Shown here one piece after another: positions 33,221 through 34,235 of a stretch of 34,235 nt of DNA. Below the pieces are notes generated by a model that saw only the letters and a list, made by a program, of their open reading frames with translations, was not told the origin of the DNA and searched no databases. How positions within the stretch are numbered: the stretch's first letter is position 1; each line of letters opens with the position of its first letter. The stretch is from Saccoglossus kowalevskii (taxonomy: Eukaryota > Hemichordata > Enteropneusta > Harrimaniidae), in the NCBI RefSeq assembly GCF_000003605.2, contig NW_003128867.1, positions 180,104 to 214,338 on the forward strand, given 5' to 3'. The position numbers and the translations under genes were made by a program.

Positions 33221-33231
33221 TATATCATTCA

Positions 33232-33330
33232 GCAACAACAATAACAATAACAAGATTGGTTTGTCTCTTGATTCCCACCAATCACAGGCAGTGACTAAAT
33301 GTATGGCTGCATTATGACCACAGATGAATA
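33232..33330 (-). repeat. Possible SINE 3' end
   Basis: On the minus strand TCACTGCCTGTGATTGGTGG is followed by GAATCAAGAGACAAACCAAT and then a (TTATTG)n-like tail of about 20 bp. A non-A simple-repeat tail after a short conserved-looking body is SINE- or LINE-like. No clear A and B boxes are seen, so the class is uncertain. Confidence 0.25.
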
Positions 33331-33550
33331 GCAAAGTTTAGAAAAAGAACTACAATAGTTTATACGCAATATGAATACGCCATGTATGTTGTTCTCATAT
33401 TAAGCTATTATAAAGATATTCAGTGCTATTCAAATACCAGACTTCAAATTTGTCATATTTTGCAATATAGTTTGCCAAAGTAATTTTTCACAAAGAGATT
33501 ATGAATTCTAGTACAATATGGCAACTCTCTAACGAACATTTAATGCATGT

Positions 33551-33652
33551 ATGTACAACGCAGTCATCGAGTCTGTTACAGTCGTAGTGATGATGACGAG
33601 TATGTTGACAGGTATTGGAATATTAGAATACGGCAATACAAACCTTAAAATG
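33551..33652 (+). CDS. Possible first exon with a hydrophobic segment
   Basis: ATG opens 34 codons (MYNAVIESVTVVVMMTSMLT, then GIGILEYGNTNLKM) ending in phase 0 at a good donor (AAAATG|GTGAGT). Residues 9-27 could span a membrane or form a signal anchor. No downstream exon is visible before the LINE fragment. The opposite strand is also open. Confidence 0.24.
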
Positions 33653-33859
33653 GTGAGTAGTTCTCGCCGATATCTGTACACTAGTTTAAACAGGTGACCA
33701 AACAGTGAGATCGGCACAGTCACTAAAAGTATTCAAGTGATATGTTAATACATTCGATTAACAGTCCAAGCTGCTGAGAGCGTGTTTTTATTAATAAGTT
33801 TCGATCCCATAAAAGTTACGGTGATCATCAATACGCCATATTTGCACAGAGAAAAACAA

Positions 33860-33968
33860 TATTTTAATTTAATTTTAATTTAACACTTTATTTAAAGAGG
33901 GTAGGCCAATATACAATAAAGTAATTTTCATTGGGCCCTCTGTAGGGACAAAAAATACAATATACATA
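33860..33968 (-). repeat. 3' UTR and tail of the non-LTR retrotransposon
   Basis: On the minus strand the stop codon at 33969 is followed by about 85 bp and then an (AAATTAAAATT)-type simple repeat near 33861-33885, as expected at the 3' end of a CR1/L2-like LINE. The exact terminus is inferred. Confidence 0.5.
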
Positions 33969-34235
33969 TTATAGGCTTGAGCCATTTACAACAAATTTTT
34001 CACTCAGATAAATTTTGTAGGTTTTCTTAAAAATGCCTAAAGAGGCTGAATTTCTGATATGGAATGGCAAGTTATTCCATAGGGTTACCCCTCTATACTG
34101 AAACGTCCTCTGACCCATGGATGTTTTCCATTTAGTAATGCGTAAATTATTTTTACGAGAGGAACGTGTACTATACTTGTGGGTTTGGGAGATAGGACTG
34201 AACATTTCACTTATATATAAAGGCGCCAAGCCATT
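33969..34235 (-). CDS. Non-LTR retrotransposon RT, C-terminal part
   Basis: An open frame enters from beyond the window edge and ends after 89 codons. It begins NGLAPLYISEMF, then HKYSTRSSRKNNLRI, then GQRTFQYRGVTLWNNLP and a basic FKKTYKIYLSEKF end. This Y-x-x-R...G-x-x-x-F-x-Y-x-G-x-x-x-W-N-x-L-P pattern is the conserved tail after the reverse transcriptase domain in the polyproteins of Jockey/CR1/L2-type LINEs. The element's 5' part (endonuclease and RT) lies outside the window. No frameshift is visible in this piece, so it may be fairly young or simply short. Confidence 0.85.
   Translation of the reverse strand, partial: NGLAPLYISEMFSPISQTHKYSTRSSRKNNLRITKWKTSMGQRTFQYRGVTLWNNLPFHIRNSASLGIFKKTYKIYLSEKFVVNGSSL

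Overview
This 34 kb window looks like AT-rich, gene-poor DNA from an animal nuclear genome. There are no long ORFs, no operons and no bacterial-style spacing. It has canonical GT-AG splice-site candidates, microsatellites, MITEs, a LINE 3' end and a probable solo LTR. The repeat families (a TCCG-rich hairpin element, TTAA-flanked THAP-bearing transposons, a decayed copy of the multicopy 'ALTGCD' protein family) fit a marine invertebrate, perhaps a mollusc or another lophotrochozoan. That assignment is inferred from repeat style only and is weak.

Genes. No complete gene is recognisable. Reading splice sites by eye gives two sets of minus-strand exons whose phases agree. Set A (about 7.9 kb down to 1.1 kb) has a possible first exon at 7859-7928, tandem 42-bp phase 1-1 microexons at 4791-4832 and 4651-4692 (plus a dead third copy at 4506-4547), a 194-bp exon at 3311-3504 and a 300-bp exon at 1083-1382. 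Set B (28.7 kb down to 11.2 kb) has exons at 28685-28697, 22335-22429, 13752-13860 and 11197-11243. The products match no family I know. Isolated candidate exons on the plus strand lie at 9921-10192, 14686-14807, 17760-17811 and 33551-33652.

Mobile elements, left to right: a 273-bp TTAA-flanked MITE (7500-7772); a TA-flanked pogo/Tigger-like MITE (14038-14457); a TCCG-rich element bounded by AGTCCCCGTT/AACGGGGACT (18777-19870); a TTAA-flanked inverted-duplicate element (20597-22223) with a broken THAP-domain fragment in each arm, best explained as Kolobok-like; and a probable solo LTR (20625-21332) nested inside it. The centre of the hairpin is a 145-base N gap. From 23.06 to 28.96 kb lies a large, old, diverged inverted duplication. 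Its arms carry different MITE insertions, one of them with an empty counterpart site in the other arm. A decayed plus-strand copy of the ALTGCD protein family occupies about 31.0-31.86 kb. The right edge holds the 3' end of a minus-strand non-LTR retrotransposon.

The rest is AT-rich non-coding DNA with small tandem repeats. All calls come from reading the sequence by eye. No database search or splice predictor was run.
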